Below, in pieces: positions 25,836-33,813 of a stretch of DNA of 64,000 bases; the first letter of the stretch is position 1; each line of letters begins with the position of its first letter. A model generated the notes under the pieces. That model worked only from the letters and a program-made list of their open reading frames with translations. It was not told the origin of the DNA and did not search any database. The DNA lies in NCBI RefSeq assembly GCF_014639315.1, contig NZ_BMFY01000012.1, positions 59,724 to 123,723 on the forward strand, read 5' to 3'. A program made the translations under genes and the position numbers. The stretch is from Sediminivirga luteola. Its GTDB lineage: Bacteria; Actinomycetota; Actinomycetes; Actinomycetales; Brevibacteriaceae.

Positions 25836-25965
25836 CGGCCACCTGTCGTTGCCTCCGGGGTTGTGCACCGCCCCCGGACTTACTTCCGGCGCTGTGCACT
25901 ATTTCCGGGTGAGCTCACGCGGAATTTGTACACGACCCCGGAACCAAGCAGCAGCAGCCCAGGGA
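25836..25965. repeat. Dispersed palindromic repeat, copy 2
   Basis: 130 bases, same orientation as copy 1 and identical to it for the first 91. It fills the space between two convergent gene ends (25814 and 25979). Beyond 25965, similarity to copy 3 continues for about 17 more bases to the IclR stop, whereas copy 1 stops at 16147. The centre GTGAGCTCAC and outer CCGGGGTTGTGCAC / GTACACGACCCCGG arms can fold into a long hairpin. Confidence 0.9.
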
Positions 25966-25978
25966 CGCGACTGGCCGG

Positions 25979-26650
25979 TTACGGGCCGAACAGCTGCGCC
26001 GCGCCGGCCCGGTTGTCCTCCAGGGTCTTGGCGATGGCCTCGGCGGTGGCGACCACGCGTTCGCCGAAGAGCTCTCCGGGGCCGACGCCGTCCGGGCGGA
26101 TCGGGATCGACACGCACAGCGCCGCCGCGACCCGCTCGCCGACGACCACCGGGGCGCTGACCGAGCAGGCACCGGGCACCCGGCCGCCGTAGGACTCGAT
26201 CCACCCCTTCCCGGGTGCGACCGGCCGGCCCAGGAGGACATCGGCGGCCGATCCCCCCGTGTCCAGGGGAAGGAACACGCCGGCCGGCACCGAGACGCGG
26301 ACTTCGCTGAGCGCCTCCACCTCGAAGACGCACAACCGCTGATCGCCCTGCCGGGTCCACAGCTGCGTGGAGGCGCCCGTCTCATCGCGCAGCCTCGTCA
26401 TCAGCGGAACCAGCAGCCGCGTCGTCTGCGTCGCCGAGACGCGCGGACCCAGCTTCAAGGTGCCGTCGCGCTCCTTGACGAGGAAGTCGAGCGTCTGAAG
26501 CGCTCGCACCAGCCGATGCGTCGTGGAGACCGTCATGTCCATGCGGCGGGCGAGTTCCGCGGTCGTCATCGGGTGCATCTCCACGATGTCCAGAATCGCG
26601 GCGGTCTTGTCCAGCACGCCCACGCCGCTGATTCTCCGGTTCTGGCTCAT
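25979..26650 (-). CDS. IclR-family transcriptional regulator
   Basis: 223 residues from ATG 26650 (a longer in-frame start at 26686 lacks support). N-terminal wHTH: LDKTAAILDIVEMHPMTTAELARR and VSTTHRLVRALQTLDFL. The C-terminal IclR effector domain contains ETGASTQLWTRQGDQRLCV and GACSVSAPVVVGERVAAALCVSIP. It follows tctA of module 2 on the same strand (88-base gap), so it may be co-expressed with the importer and act on the divergent promoters near 30.1 kb. Confidence 0.92.
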   Translation of the reverse strand: MSQNRRISGVGVLDKTAAILDIVEMHPMTTAELARRMDMTVSTTHRLVRALQTLDFLVKERDGTLKLGPRVSATQTTRLLVPLMTRLRDETGASTQLWTRQGDQRLCVFEVEALSEVRVSVPAGVFLPLDTGGSAADVLLGRPVAPGKGWIESYGGRVPGACSVSAPVVVGERVAAALCVSIPIRPDGVGPGELFGERVVATAEAIAKTLEDNRAGAAQLFGP

Positions 26651-26738
26651 GAGGATGAATCTAGGGTGGGCACTTCGGAACCGCAAACATCCGGTTCCGC
26701 GCTACTCCAGACGGTGATCCGCGCGCCGTCCACGAGGT

Positions 26739-28277
26739 TCAGGCGGGCACCTCCACCTTCTCCTCACGGCGGTCACCGCGACGGCGCAGCAGCCGCACCA
26801 TCGGCGGAAGTGCCACGCAGACGACGGTGAAGATGATGATCGTCAGCGAGACGGGGCGCTGCACCAGGACGCTCAGGTCCCCGCCGGAGATCTGCATCAT
26901 CTGGCTGTAGTTGCTCTCGATCAGCGGCAGCAGGACGAGCGCCAGGATCGCCGGGGCCAGCGGGATGCCGAATTTGTCCATCCCGTAGCCCAGGATGCCG
27001 AACACCAGGATCAGCAGCAGACCCGAGAGGCTGTACTCAATGGCGTAGGCACCGATCAGCACGAAACAGAGAATTGCGGCATACAGCACCACCGGCGGAA
27101 TGGTCAGCAGCTTCACGAAGAGACCCACCAGCGGCAGGTTGAGCACCAGCAGCGCCAGGTTCCCGATGTACATGCTGGCGATGATGGTCCACACCAGGGT
27201 GCTTTCCTGCTCGAACATGAGCGGGCCGGGCTGGAGGCCGTACATGATGAACACCACCAGCAGCAGCGCGGTCGTCGCGGAGCCGGGGATGCCCAGGCTC
27301 AGCAACGGCACCATGGCGCCGCCGACGCCGCCGTTGTTGGCGGCTTCCGGACCGGCGACTCCTTCGATAGCGCCCTCGCCGAAGCGCTCTTTCCGGCCGC
27401 GTGGCCGCCACTCGAAGAGGCGCTTCTCCATGACGTAGGACATGAACGCCGCCAGGGTCGGGCCCACGCCGGGCAGGACGCCGATGACGAACCCCAGCCC
27501 CGAGCCCCGGGCCCAGGCCGGTGCCGCGCGGCGCCAATCCTCGCGATTGAGCATGGGGCCCTTGCGGATGGGCACCGGCTTGCGGAATCCGCGAGGATTC
27601 CCCAGATGACGGATCGCCTCCGGCACCGCGAACAACGCCATCGCGAAGATGGTGAACTCCACGCCGTCGCGGAGCATGTCCAGCCCGAACGTCTGCCGGG
27701 GAGCACCCATCTGCGGGTCCAAGCCGATGGTGCCGACCGCCAGGCCGATGAACACCGCGATCCCGGATTTGAGCCATGAGCCAGTGACCAGGGTCGACGC
27801 CAGGACCAGCGCGAGCAGCATCAGCAAGAAGTACTCCGGTGAGGCCAGCACCCGCGAGACCTGTACCAGGACCGGTGAGAGGAAGGTCAGTCCGATGACG
27901 GCCAGCGTCCCGGCAATGAAGGAGCCCAGGGCCGCAGTGGCCAGCGCGGTCCTGGCGCGGCCCCTCCGCGCCATCTGATAGCCGTCGAGGGCCATCACCG
28001 CATTGGAGATCTCGCCCGGCGTCTTGATCAGCGCGGCGCTGATGGAACCGCCGTACATGGACCCGTAATAGATGGCGCAGAGCATGATCAGCCCGTGCGC
28101 CGGGTCGAGCCCGAACGACACCGGGATGAGGATGGCGATCGCCGTGATGGGGCCGATGCCCGGCAGGGTGCCCACAATGGTGCCGATCAGCACGCCGAGC
28201 AGCGCGAACGCCAGGCTCATCGGGCTCAAGGCGTTGAGGAAACCGCCACCCAGATCGGAGAGGGTCTCGAAGAACAT
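26739..28277 (-). CDS. tctA: Tripartite tricarboxylate transporter permease TctA (module 2)
   Basis: 512 residues, many membrane spans. TctA signatures are GTIVGTLPGIGPITAIAILIP, IYYGSMYGGSISAALIKTPG and GVLPGVGPTLAAFMSYVMEK. It is clearly a paralogue of the module 1 permease but well diverged, so the two importers were probably acquired separately rather than duplicated recently. Begins nine bases after the tctB stop. Confidence 0.95.
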   Translation of the reverse strand: MFFETLSDLGGGFLNALSPMSLAFALLGVLIGTIVGTLPGIGPITAIAILIPVSFGLDPAHGLIMLCAIYYGSMYGGSISAALIKTPGEISNAVMALDGYQMARRGRARTALATAALGSFIAGTLAVIGLTFLSPVLVQVSRVLASPEYFLLMLLALVLASTLVTGSWLKSGIAVFIGLAVGTIGLDPQMGAPRQTFGLDMLRDGVEFTIFAMALFAVPEAIRHLGNPRGFRKPVPIRKGPMLNREDWRRAAPAWARGSGLGFVIGVLPGVGPTLAAFMSYVMEKRLFEWRPRGRKERFGEGAIEGVAGPEAANNGGVGGAMVPLLSLGIPGSATTALLLVVFIMYGLQPGPLMFEQESTLVWTIIASMYIGNLALLVLNLPLVGLFVKLLTIPPVVLYAAILCFVLIGAYAIEYSLSGLLLILVFGILGYGMDKFGIPLAPAILALVLLPLIESNYSQMMQISGGDLSVLVQRPVSLTIIIFTVVCVALPPMVRLLRRRGDRREEKVEVPA

Positions 28278-28286
28278 GTGTACCGC

Positions 28287-28985
28287 CTAGAAGATGGGCA
28301 GCGGCGTGATCCCGCTGGGCAGGTAGACGCCGAGGCCGTAGATGAACGCGACGTACACGACCAGGGTGAAGACGACCGCCACGATCGCGTTGCGGACCTT
28401 CTTCTCCGGCTGCGCGAACGTGGTCATGACGAACAGGAACACCGCAGTGGAGAGCAGGAAACCCACCGGTATGAACGCCAGGACGTAACCGGCGAAGAGA
28501 GCGAAAGCCGCCAGCACCCGCCAGCCGCCACGGAGCCTGCGGGCCCCGGCGGCGGGTGCCGCCGCTTCCGTCGGCCCCGCAGCCCGTTCCGGAACGCTCA
28601 TCTCCGCCGGCGCGGACGCGTCGGCGACCTGGACCGCGACCCCGGCATCGGCGCCTGGCCTTCGCTCGTCCAGGATCGCGCTCTCCCCGGCTGTGACCGG
28701 GCCCTCTGCGAGCGGACCGCGCAGGTTCCGCAGGAGCGACTGGACCATCAGCGCCAGGCCCAGTAGAGCCAGACCGGCGCCGATGAGCGTCGGCAGGGTC
28801 CCGGGGCCCACCACCAGCTGCGGAGGATGGGCGATGCCGCGTGCCGAGACGAAGAATGCCGTACCGGCGACCGCGACGACGGCGCCGAGCAGCGTGTCGG
28901 AGGCCAGCGCGGCGTCCCGCCAGGAGGGACGGCGGACGTCACCCCCCGGCGGGACGTCCCCGGACATTCCGGCGGTCTGGGTCAC
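28287..28985 (-). CDS. tctB: Tripartite tricarboxylate transporter TctB (module 2)
   Basis: 232 residues from a GTG at 28985 that overlaps the tctC stop (GTGA). Four membrane segments: about 29-50, 60-82, 155-180 and 190-225. Between spans 2 and 3 is a long soluble loop (about residues 88-150) rich in Ala/Glu/Pro, which makes the protein about 70 residues longer than its module 1 counterpart. Confidence 0.9.
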   Translation of the reverse strand: MTQTAGMSGDVPPGGDVRRPSWRDAALASDTLLGAVVAVAGTAFFVSARGIAHPPQLVVGPGTLPTLIGAGLALLGLALMVQSLLRNLRGPLAEGPVTAGESAILDERRPGADAGVAVQVADASAPAEMSVPERAAGPTEAAAPAAGARRLRGGWRVLAAFALFAGYVLAFIPVGFLLSTAVFLFVMTTFAQPEKKVRNAIVAVVFTLVVYVAFIYGLGVYLPSGITPLPIF

Positions 28986-29992
28986 CCCTGGTCACCCGCC
29001 GTCTCCTGGACGCCGAGGTCCACCAGTTCCCCGGCCTCGGTGATGTACTCGAGCATCTCATCGCCGCCGAGGACGAGCTCGCCCCACTGGTTCTGCGCGA
29101 CGAGCTGCTGCCAGGTCTCGGTCTCGGTGAGCTCGTGCAGCTTCGCCTGCCAGTAGTCGACCGCCTCCTGGGGCATCTCGGGCGGTCCGTACACCCCACG
29201 CCAGTTGGCGATGGTGACGTCATAACCGAGATCGGTCACCAGGGGCACATCGTCCAGCGGGGCCTCAAGGGGCTCCTCGGCCATCGTGCCCAGCGCCCTG
29301 AGCTCGCCGGCCTCGATCTGGGCGCGGAACTCGCTCACCCCGGCCACGGCCACCGCGATGTCCCCGTTGAGCAGGGCGGTGTTCTGCGCGCCGCCGCCCT
29401 CATAGGAGACGAAGTTGATCGCCGAGGGGTCTCCGCCGGACTCCATCACGGTCAGTGCCAGCGGCAGCTGGTCGTCACCGCCAGCGCCGATGGGCACCCC
29501 GCCGGGATCGCTGTTCATGGCGTCGAGCAGATCGTCCAGGGTCTCGTACTCGGAGTCGGCGGCGGTGACGATGATGTAGTGCTCGACGATGAGCGTGCTC
29601 AGCATCGTCACATCGTCGACGCTGTACGCGCACAGGCCCCGCGCCTCATTGGACTGCGTCGCCATGGAGGTCATCGCGATCTGGTCGTCGGCACCGGCGT
29701 GGCTCTCCACCATCTGCGTCATCCACGCGCAGCCGTCACCCCCGGGCCGGTTCTGCACCGGCAGGGGCGAGTCACTCAGGTCCTCCTGCTCCAGCGTCTG
29801 AACGATCGCCCGCGCGGTCGTGTCCCAGCCGGAGCCGGGATCGGCCGGCGCGGTGATCGTGACCGGGCCGGATGGATAATTCGCGCCGGGGCCCGTGGCC
29901 GCTGCGCCGCAGCCGGCGATGAGGCCCAGCGCCGCCGTCCCGCCGAGAACCCCGAGGGCTCGTGTGAATGAGTCGTCGCTCCATCGCGCCAT
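28982..29992 (-). CDS. tctC: Tripartite tricarboxylate transporter binding lipoprotein TctC (module 2)
   Basis: 336 residues from ATG 29992; the open frame extends upstream to 30229, but a lipoprotein signal starts at this Met and ends LIAGC (Cys28), and a GGGAG site is placed correctly. Mature start YPSGPVTITAPADPGSGWD is a variant of the TctC ligand loop, followed by VQNRPGGDG. Contains three extra Cys residues, two in CAWM and GLCAY. Feeds the substrate to TctAB; the divergent HMG-CoA-lyase-like and CoA-transferase genes suggest a branched hydroxy-dicarboxylate. Confidence 0.93.
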   Translation of the reverse strand: MARWSDDSFTRALGVLGGTAALGLIAGCGAAATGPGANYPSGPVTITAPADPGSGWDTTARAIVQTLEQEDLSDSPLPVQNRPGGDGCAWMTQMVESHAGADDQIAMTSMATQSNEARGLCAYSVDDVTMLSTLIVEHYIIVTAADSEYETLDDLLDAMNSDPGGVPIGAGGDDQLPLALTVMESGGDPSAINFVSYEGGGAQNTALLNGDIAVAVAGVSEFRAQIEAGELRALGTMAEEPLEAPLDDVPLVTDLGYDVTIANWRGVYGPPEMPQEAVDYWQAKLHELTETETWQQLVAQNQWGELVLGGDEMLEYITEAGELVDLGVQETAGDQG

Positions 29993-30014
29993 GTGTGATT
30001 CCACTCCCTTGAGA

Positions 30015-30042
30015 GCTGCGTGGGCGTCGTTGCCCACGCAGC
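30015..30042 (-). promoter_or_regulatory. Strong leader hairpin before tctC (module 2)
   Basis: GCTGCGTGGGC (30015-30025) and GCCCACGCAGC (30032-30042) are perfect 11-bp arms around a six-base loop, ending about 23 bases upstream of the tctC start. No U-run follows, so it looks like an mRNA-stabilising or binding-site hairpin, not a terminator. Confidence 0.6.
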
Positions 30043-30267
30043 CCTGACCGTATAAGCCTGCGTATCCTCCGGTGGCCGTCCCAGGCGTCCGGTTGCCTGC
30101 TGCGTCGGCCATATCACTGCTGCGTCTGCTGCGGCCGGTCCGCCGAAGTGTGATACACACTACACAACTGTCACTATTTGGCACAAGGTTCCACATAGTA
30201 GTAATTGCTGCTACCGTGTGAACCACCATTCGACGTGCTCAACGGCGAGCCGAAGGGAAACACGGTC
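30043..30267. promoter_or_regulatory. Divergent control region of module 2
   Basis: Region between tctC and the lyase gene. It holds GTGT-GAT-ACAC (30148-30158) and an imperfect inverted repeat GGTTCCACA (30187-30195) / TGTGAACC (30217-30224), both possible IclR-type sites. TTGGCA at 30179-30184 may be a rightward -35. The exact promoters are unclear. Confidence 0.45.
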
Positions 30268-31233
30268 ATGAACCCCACATCCACCACTCCAGCGCACCCC
30301 GGTCTGCCCGGGCATGTGGAGATCACCGAGACGCTGCTGCGGGACGGACTCCAGATCGAGGACCGCATCGTCCCCACCGAGAAGAAGATCGACATCGCGC
30401 GTGCCCTCCTCGCGGCGGGTTTCGCCTCCCTGGAGATCGGCGCATTCGTCCATCCCGAGCGGGTACCGCAGATGGCCGACACCGACCAGTTGCTGCGCAC
30501 CCTCCTGGACGAGACCGACGCGCCGCTGTACACGCTGATCTTCAACGAGCGCAGCGCCATACGCGCCATCGACGCCGGCGCCCGCCACGCGCGGCTGGTG
30601 GTCTCGGCGACGGATGGCCATTCGCGGTCGAACTCGGGGCGCAGCGTGGACGAGGCCCTGGAACGGCTCGCCGTAGCGGCCGAGCGTCTGACCAACGCCT
30701 CCGTCCATCTGGAGGCGGGCGTGGCGACCTCGTTCATCTGCCCGTTCGACGGGCTCACCCCGCCGGAGAACGTGCTGCGGGTCGTCGGCCGGCTGCGGGA
30801 GTTCGGCGTGCAGCGCGTCACCCTGGCCGACACCATCGGCAATGCCGTCCCGCAGCAGATCAGGGAAACGGTCACCGCCGTGCGCCAGGCGTTCCCGGAC
30901 CAGGAGATCGGCCTCCATCTGCACGACACCTATAACGTCGGCATGGCCAATGCCTGGGAAGGGCTCAACCTGGGCATCGCCCACTACGACGCCGCGCTGG
31001 GCGGACTCGGCGGCTGCCCGTTCGCCCCCGGTGCCTCCGGGAACATCGGCACCGACGATCTGCTGCACCTGCTACATCGCACCGGCATCCCCACCGGCGT
31101 CGACCCCGCCCCGCTGCCGGCCCTGCGCGAGGAGATCGCCGAGGCCGTCGGCCATCCCCTTGCCTCGTCGCTGGCCGGCATCCCGGCGATGCCCTCGCCG
31201 CTCCTCCCCTCGGCCTCCGGGACGGTCTCGTGA
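30268..31233 (+). CDS. Hydroxymethylglutaryl-CoA lyase-family protein
   Basis: 321 residues from ATG 30268 (GAAGGGA upstream). TIM-barrel aldolase of the DRE-TIM family: ITETLLRDGLQIE carries the catalytic Arg-Asp, HLHDTYNVGMANA the metal His pair, and ALGGLGGCPFAPGASGNIGT the lyase signature with the mobile-loop Cys. Cleaves 3-hydroxy-3-methyl-acyl-CoAs to acetyl-CoA and a keto acid; HMG-CoA or citramalyl-CoA-like substrates are possible. Overlaps the CoA transferase (GTGA), which would supply the CoA ester. Confidence 0.92.
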   Translation: MNPTSTTPAHPGLPGHVEITETLLRDGLQIEDRIVPTEKKIDIARALLAAGFASLEIGAFVHPERVPQMADTDQLLRTLLDETDAPLYTLIFNERSAIRAIDAGARHARLVVSATDGHSRSNSGRSVDEALERLAVAAERLTNASVHLEAGVATSFICPFDGLTPPENVLRVVGRLREFGVQRVTLADTIGNAVPQQIRETVTAVRQAFPDQEIGLHLHDTYNVGMANAWEGLNLGIAHYDAALGGLGGCPFAPGASGNIGTDDLLHLLHRTGIPTGVDPAPLPALREEIAEAVGHPLASSLAGIPAMPSPLLPSASGTVS

Positions 31234-32432
31234 GCGAGGAGACCACGCTACCGCTGGAGGGCATCCGCGTCGTCGAGTTCTCGCATATGGCGATGGGCCC
31301 CTCGGCGGGCCTGTTGCTGGGCGACCTCGGCGCCGATGTGGTCAAAGTGGAGCCGCCCGGAGGCGATAAGACGCGCGCTCTGCCGGGTTCGGGTTCGGGG
31401 CTCTTCCCGGCGTTCAACCGCAATAAGCGCAGCCTGCAGGTGGATCTGAAGAGCGATCGCGGCAGGGAACTCGTCGGCCGGCTGGTGGACTCCGCCGATG
31501 TGGTGACGGAGAACTTCCGCCCCGGCGCCCTGGGCAAGCTCGGACTGGACTACGAGACGCTGTCCCGTCGGCACCCCCAGCTGGTGTACTGCAGCCTCAA
31601 GGGCTTCCTGCCCGGTCCCTACGAACGGCGCACCGCCCTGGACGAGGTCGTGCAGATGATGGGCGGGCTGGCCTATATGACAGGTCCCCCGGGTCGCCCG
31701 CTGCGCGCCGGGGCCTCGGTGAACGACATCATGGGCGGGATGTTCGCGGCCATCGGGATCATGGCGGCCCTGCGCCAGCGCGAGCACACCGGACGCGGGC
31801 AGCTGGTGCGCAGCTCGTTGTTCGAGAACAGCGCCTTCCTCATGTCGCCGCATATGGCGCAGGTGGCGATCTACGGGCAGGACGTCGCGCCGATGCCGGC
31901 ACGCGAGGCAACCTGGCCGGTGTACGACATATTCGTCGCAGGCGACGGACGGCAGATCTTCCTGGGCGCGGTCTCCGGCACCCAGTGGCTGTCGCTGTGC
32001 GAGGGGTTCGGGCTGACGCATCTGCGCGACGACCCCGGGCTGAGCACCAACGAGGAGCGGGTGGCGCGCAGAGAACACGTGCACCGCGAACTGCAGCGCG
32101 CCCTCGATGCGCTCTCCTATCCGGAGATCGTGGCGATCTGCGAACAGCAGGGGCTTCCCTTCGCGCCGGTCGCCACTCCGGCGGACCTCCTGGAGGATCC
32201 TCATCTGGCCGAGCCCGGCGCCGGGCTCGAGGTGACCCTGCGCACCGGCACGCGCATGCGGATGCCCGCCCTGCCCCTGGAGCTGGACGGACAGCGCCTG
32301 GGTCTGCGGCGGGACATCCCGCAGGCCGGGGAGCACACCTACGAGATCGCGGTGGAACTGGGCTACTCCCCGGCCGAGGCCGCCGATTTCGCCGAAGCGG
32401 CACCATCAGCTCAGGCGAGCACGAAGTCCTGA
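31230..32432 (+). CDS. Class III (CaiB/BaiF) CoA transferase
   Basis: 400 residues from GTG 31230, overlapping the lyase stop. Family III features: GIRVVEFSHMAMGPSAGLLLGDLGADVVKVE, NRNKRSLQVDLK, YCSLKGFLPG and the conserved aspartate in TALDEVVQMMGGLAYMTG near residue 140. It transfers CoA between carboxylates through an aspartyl-CoA thioester. Together with the lyase it forms an activation-cleavage pair for the TctABC substrate of module 2. Confidence 0.94.
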   Translation: MSEETTLPLEGIRVVEFSHMAMGPSAGLLLGDLGADVVKVEPPGGDKTRALPGSGSGLFPAFNRNKRSLQVDLKSDRGRELVGRLVDSADVVTENFRPGALGKLGLDYETLSRRHPQLVYCSLKGFLPGPYERRTALDEVVQMMGGLAYMTGPPGRPLRAGASVNDIMGGMFAAIGIMAALRQREHTGRGQLVRSSLFENSAFLMSPHMAQVAIYGQDVAPMPAREATWPVYDIFVAGDGRQIFLGAVSGTQWLSLCEGFGLTHLRDDPGLSTNEERVARREHVHRELQRALDALSYPEIVAICEQQGLPFAPVATPADLLEDPHLAEPGAGLEVTLRTGTRMRMPALPLELDGQRLGLRRDIPQAGEHTYEIAVELGYSPAEAADFAEAAPSAQASTKS

Positions 32433-32487
32433 GCACGACGGCCCCTGTGCCGCCCGGCGCCGGCTTCGCGCACCGTCGGCGCGCGTA

Positions 32488-32613
32488 CCTCCGGGGTCAT
32501 GCAACGTTCACTAGAACCCAAGCGGCTTACCTCCGGGGTTGTGTACTAATTCCTGGTGCGCTCACCCGGAATTTGTACCTCAGCCCGGAACCAAGCAGCA
32601 GCGAACCAGGGGA
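32488..32613. repeat. Dispersed palindromic repeat, copy 3 (diverged)
   Basis: Same orientation as copies 1 and 2. It starts with CCTCCGGGGT, has a diverged middle, then CTTACCTCCGGGGTTGTG, the GGTGCGCTCACC centre (GTGAGCTCAC in the others), GGAATTTGTAC and finally CCCGGAACCAAGCAGCAGC. It lies between convergent gene ends (32432 and 32668). Similarity to copy 2 continues past 32613 to about 32631. The remainder of the gap has no other feature. Confidence 0.8.
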
Positions 32614-32667
32614 CGACCGGCCGGTCACGCCGGAATCAAGCGACAGCGCGGCGCGGCCAGGAGAAGA

Positions 32668-33711
32668 TCAGTCCGGCTGGCAGGCCGGGCACCAGTAGAG
32701 CTTGCGGCCCTGCATCTCCGTCAGCGCGATGGGCGTGCCGCAGGTCCGGCAGGGCAGACCCGCGCGGCCGTACACCCAGTGCCGGTCCTCCCGGTTCCGC
32801 AGGGCGTTCTCCTTCGCTTTGCCGCGCAGGCCGTCGATGGTCATCATCTGACCGACCTCCACACCGACCTTGAGCAGCTTGGTCCAGTCCCGCCACAGCT
32901 GGCGCGCCTGTTCCTCGGTGAGCGTGTTGCCCGGCTGGAACGGGCTCAGCCGCGCCCGGTAGAGCATCTCGGCCCGGTAGATGTTCCCGATGCCGGCCAC
33001 GACGGACTGGTCCATCAGCAGGATCCCGATGGGAGTTCGCCGTTTGCGCACCGCCTCGACGAACCGGGCCTCACCGTTCTTGCCGCGATCCACGAGCGGA
33101 TCTGGGCCCAGGCGGGCCAGCTGCGCGTCCACCTGAGCGGGATCCAGCACCTCGCATGCGGTGGGCCCGCGCAGATCGGCGCAGGTGGCTTCCGTCAGCA
33201 GCCTCAGCCGCACCGCGCCCACCGGTTCCGGCGGCCACTCGGACAGCTCGGTCGTCGCGCTCTCCTGCTCGGCCATCCGCATCCGCGCCCGCCTCGGCGC
33301 GCCGATGGAGGACAGAGACGTCTCGCCGCGGGAATCGTGCATCTTGGCGCGGGCGCCGTCACGGTGCTCCCCGCCGCCGTCACCATCGTCGTCCCCGCCT
33401 GCGTCGGCCGCCTGAGTCGCCGGGGACGGAGAGGGCCGTGAATACTCCCCGGTCTGGCCCAGCGTGGTGCTGACCTGTCCGGCGAAATCCCAGGCCCCGT
33501 AGATCCCCAGATGAACCCGCAGCCACAGATCGTCCTCGAACTCGGAGAACATCTGCTTGCCGACGGCGAAGGTCCGCAGCATGGTCCTGCCGTCCAGCTT
33601 CGCGGCGCCCTCGGCGAAGCGGCCCTGCGGCGACGACGCCCGGACGATGCGACCGGCGAAGTTCGCCTCGAACTGCCGGGCGACCCGGTGAATGGAATGC
33701 CCCTCAGGCAT
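32668..33711 (-). CDS. Fpg/Nei-family DNA glycosylase (Nei1-like)
   Basis: 347 residues from ATG 33711. The N-terminus MPEGHSIHRVARQF carries the catalytic Pro2-Glu3, followed by SSPQGRFAEGA and VHLGIYGAWDF as in mycobacterial Nei1. The H2TH region has LLMDQSVVAGIGNIYRAEML and a C-terminal zinc finger CRTC-x16-CPAC. Between GAWDF and the EPVGAVRLRL strand sits an extra ~75-residue Asp/Gly/Ser-rich, low-complexity insert (about residues 90-165) that Nei1 relatives do not normally have. Excises oxidised pyrimidines or purines. Convergent with repeat copy 3 and divergent from the acyl-CoA dehydrogenase. Confidence 0.9.
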   Translation of the reverse strand: MPEGHSIHRVARQFEANFAGRIVRASSPQGRFAEGAAKLDGRTMLRTFAVGKQMFSEFEDDLWLRVHLGIYGAWDFAGQVSTTLGQTGEYSRPSPSPATQAADAGGDDDGDGGGEHRDGARAKMHDSRGETSLSSIGAPRRARMRMAEQESATTELSEWPPEPVGAVRLRLLTEATCADLRGPTACEVLDPAQVDAQLARLGPDPLVDRGKNGEARFVEAVRKRRTPIGILLMDQSVVAGIGNIYRAEMLYRARLSPFQPGNTLTEEQARQLWRDWTKLLKVGVEVGQMMTIDGLRGKAKENALRNREDRHWVYGRAGLPCRTCGTPIALTEMQGRKLYWCPACQPD

Positions 33712-33813
33712 GCCGATGTCCTCTCCTCGCGACGATGTCCACCGCCACACCCTACCGGCGCGCCCTCCAGCAGGACCGGGGCTGCTGTCCGGGCGAGGTG
33801 CGAGAATCGGGAC

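Noticed and set aside
16021..25965. Composite transposon
   Set aside because: The flanking repeats are too short to encode a transposase and none lies inside; only a repeat-bracketed block can be claimed.
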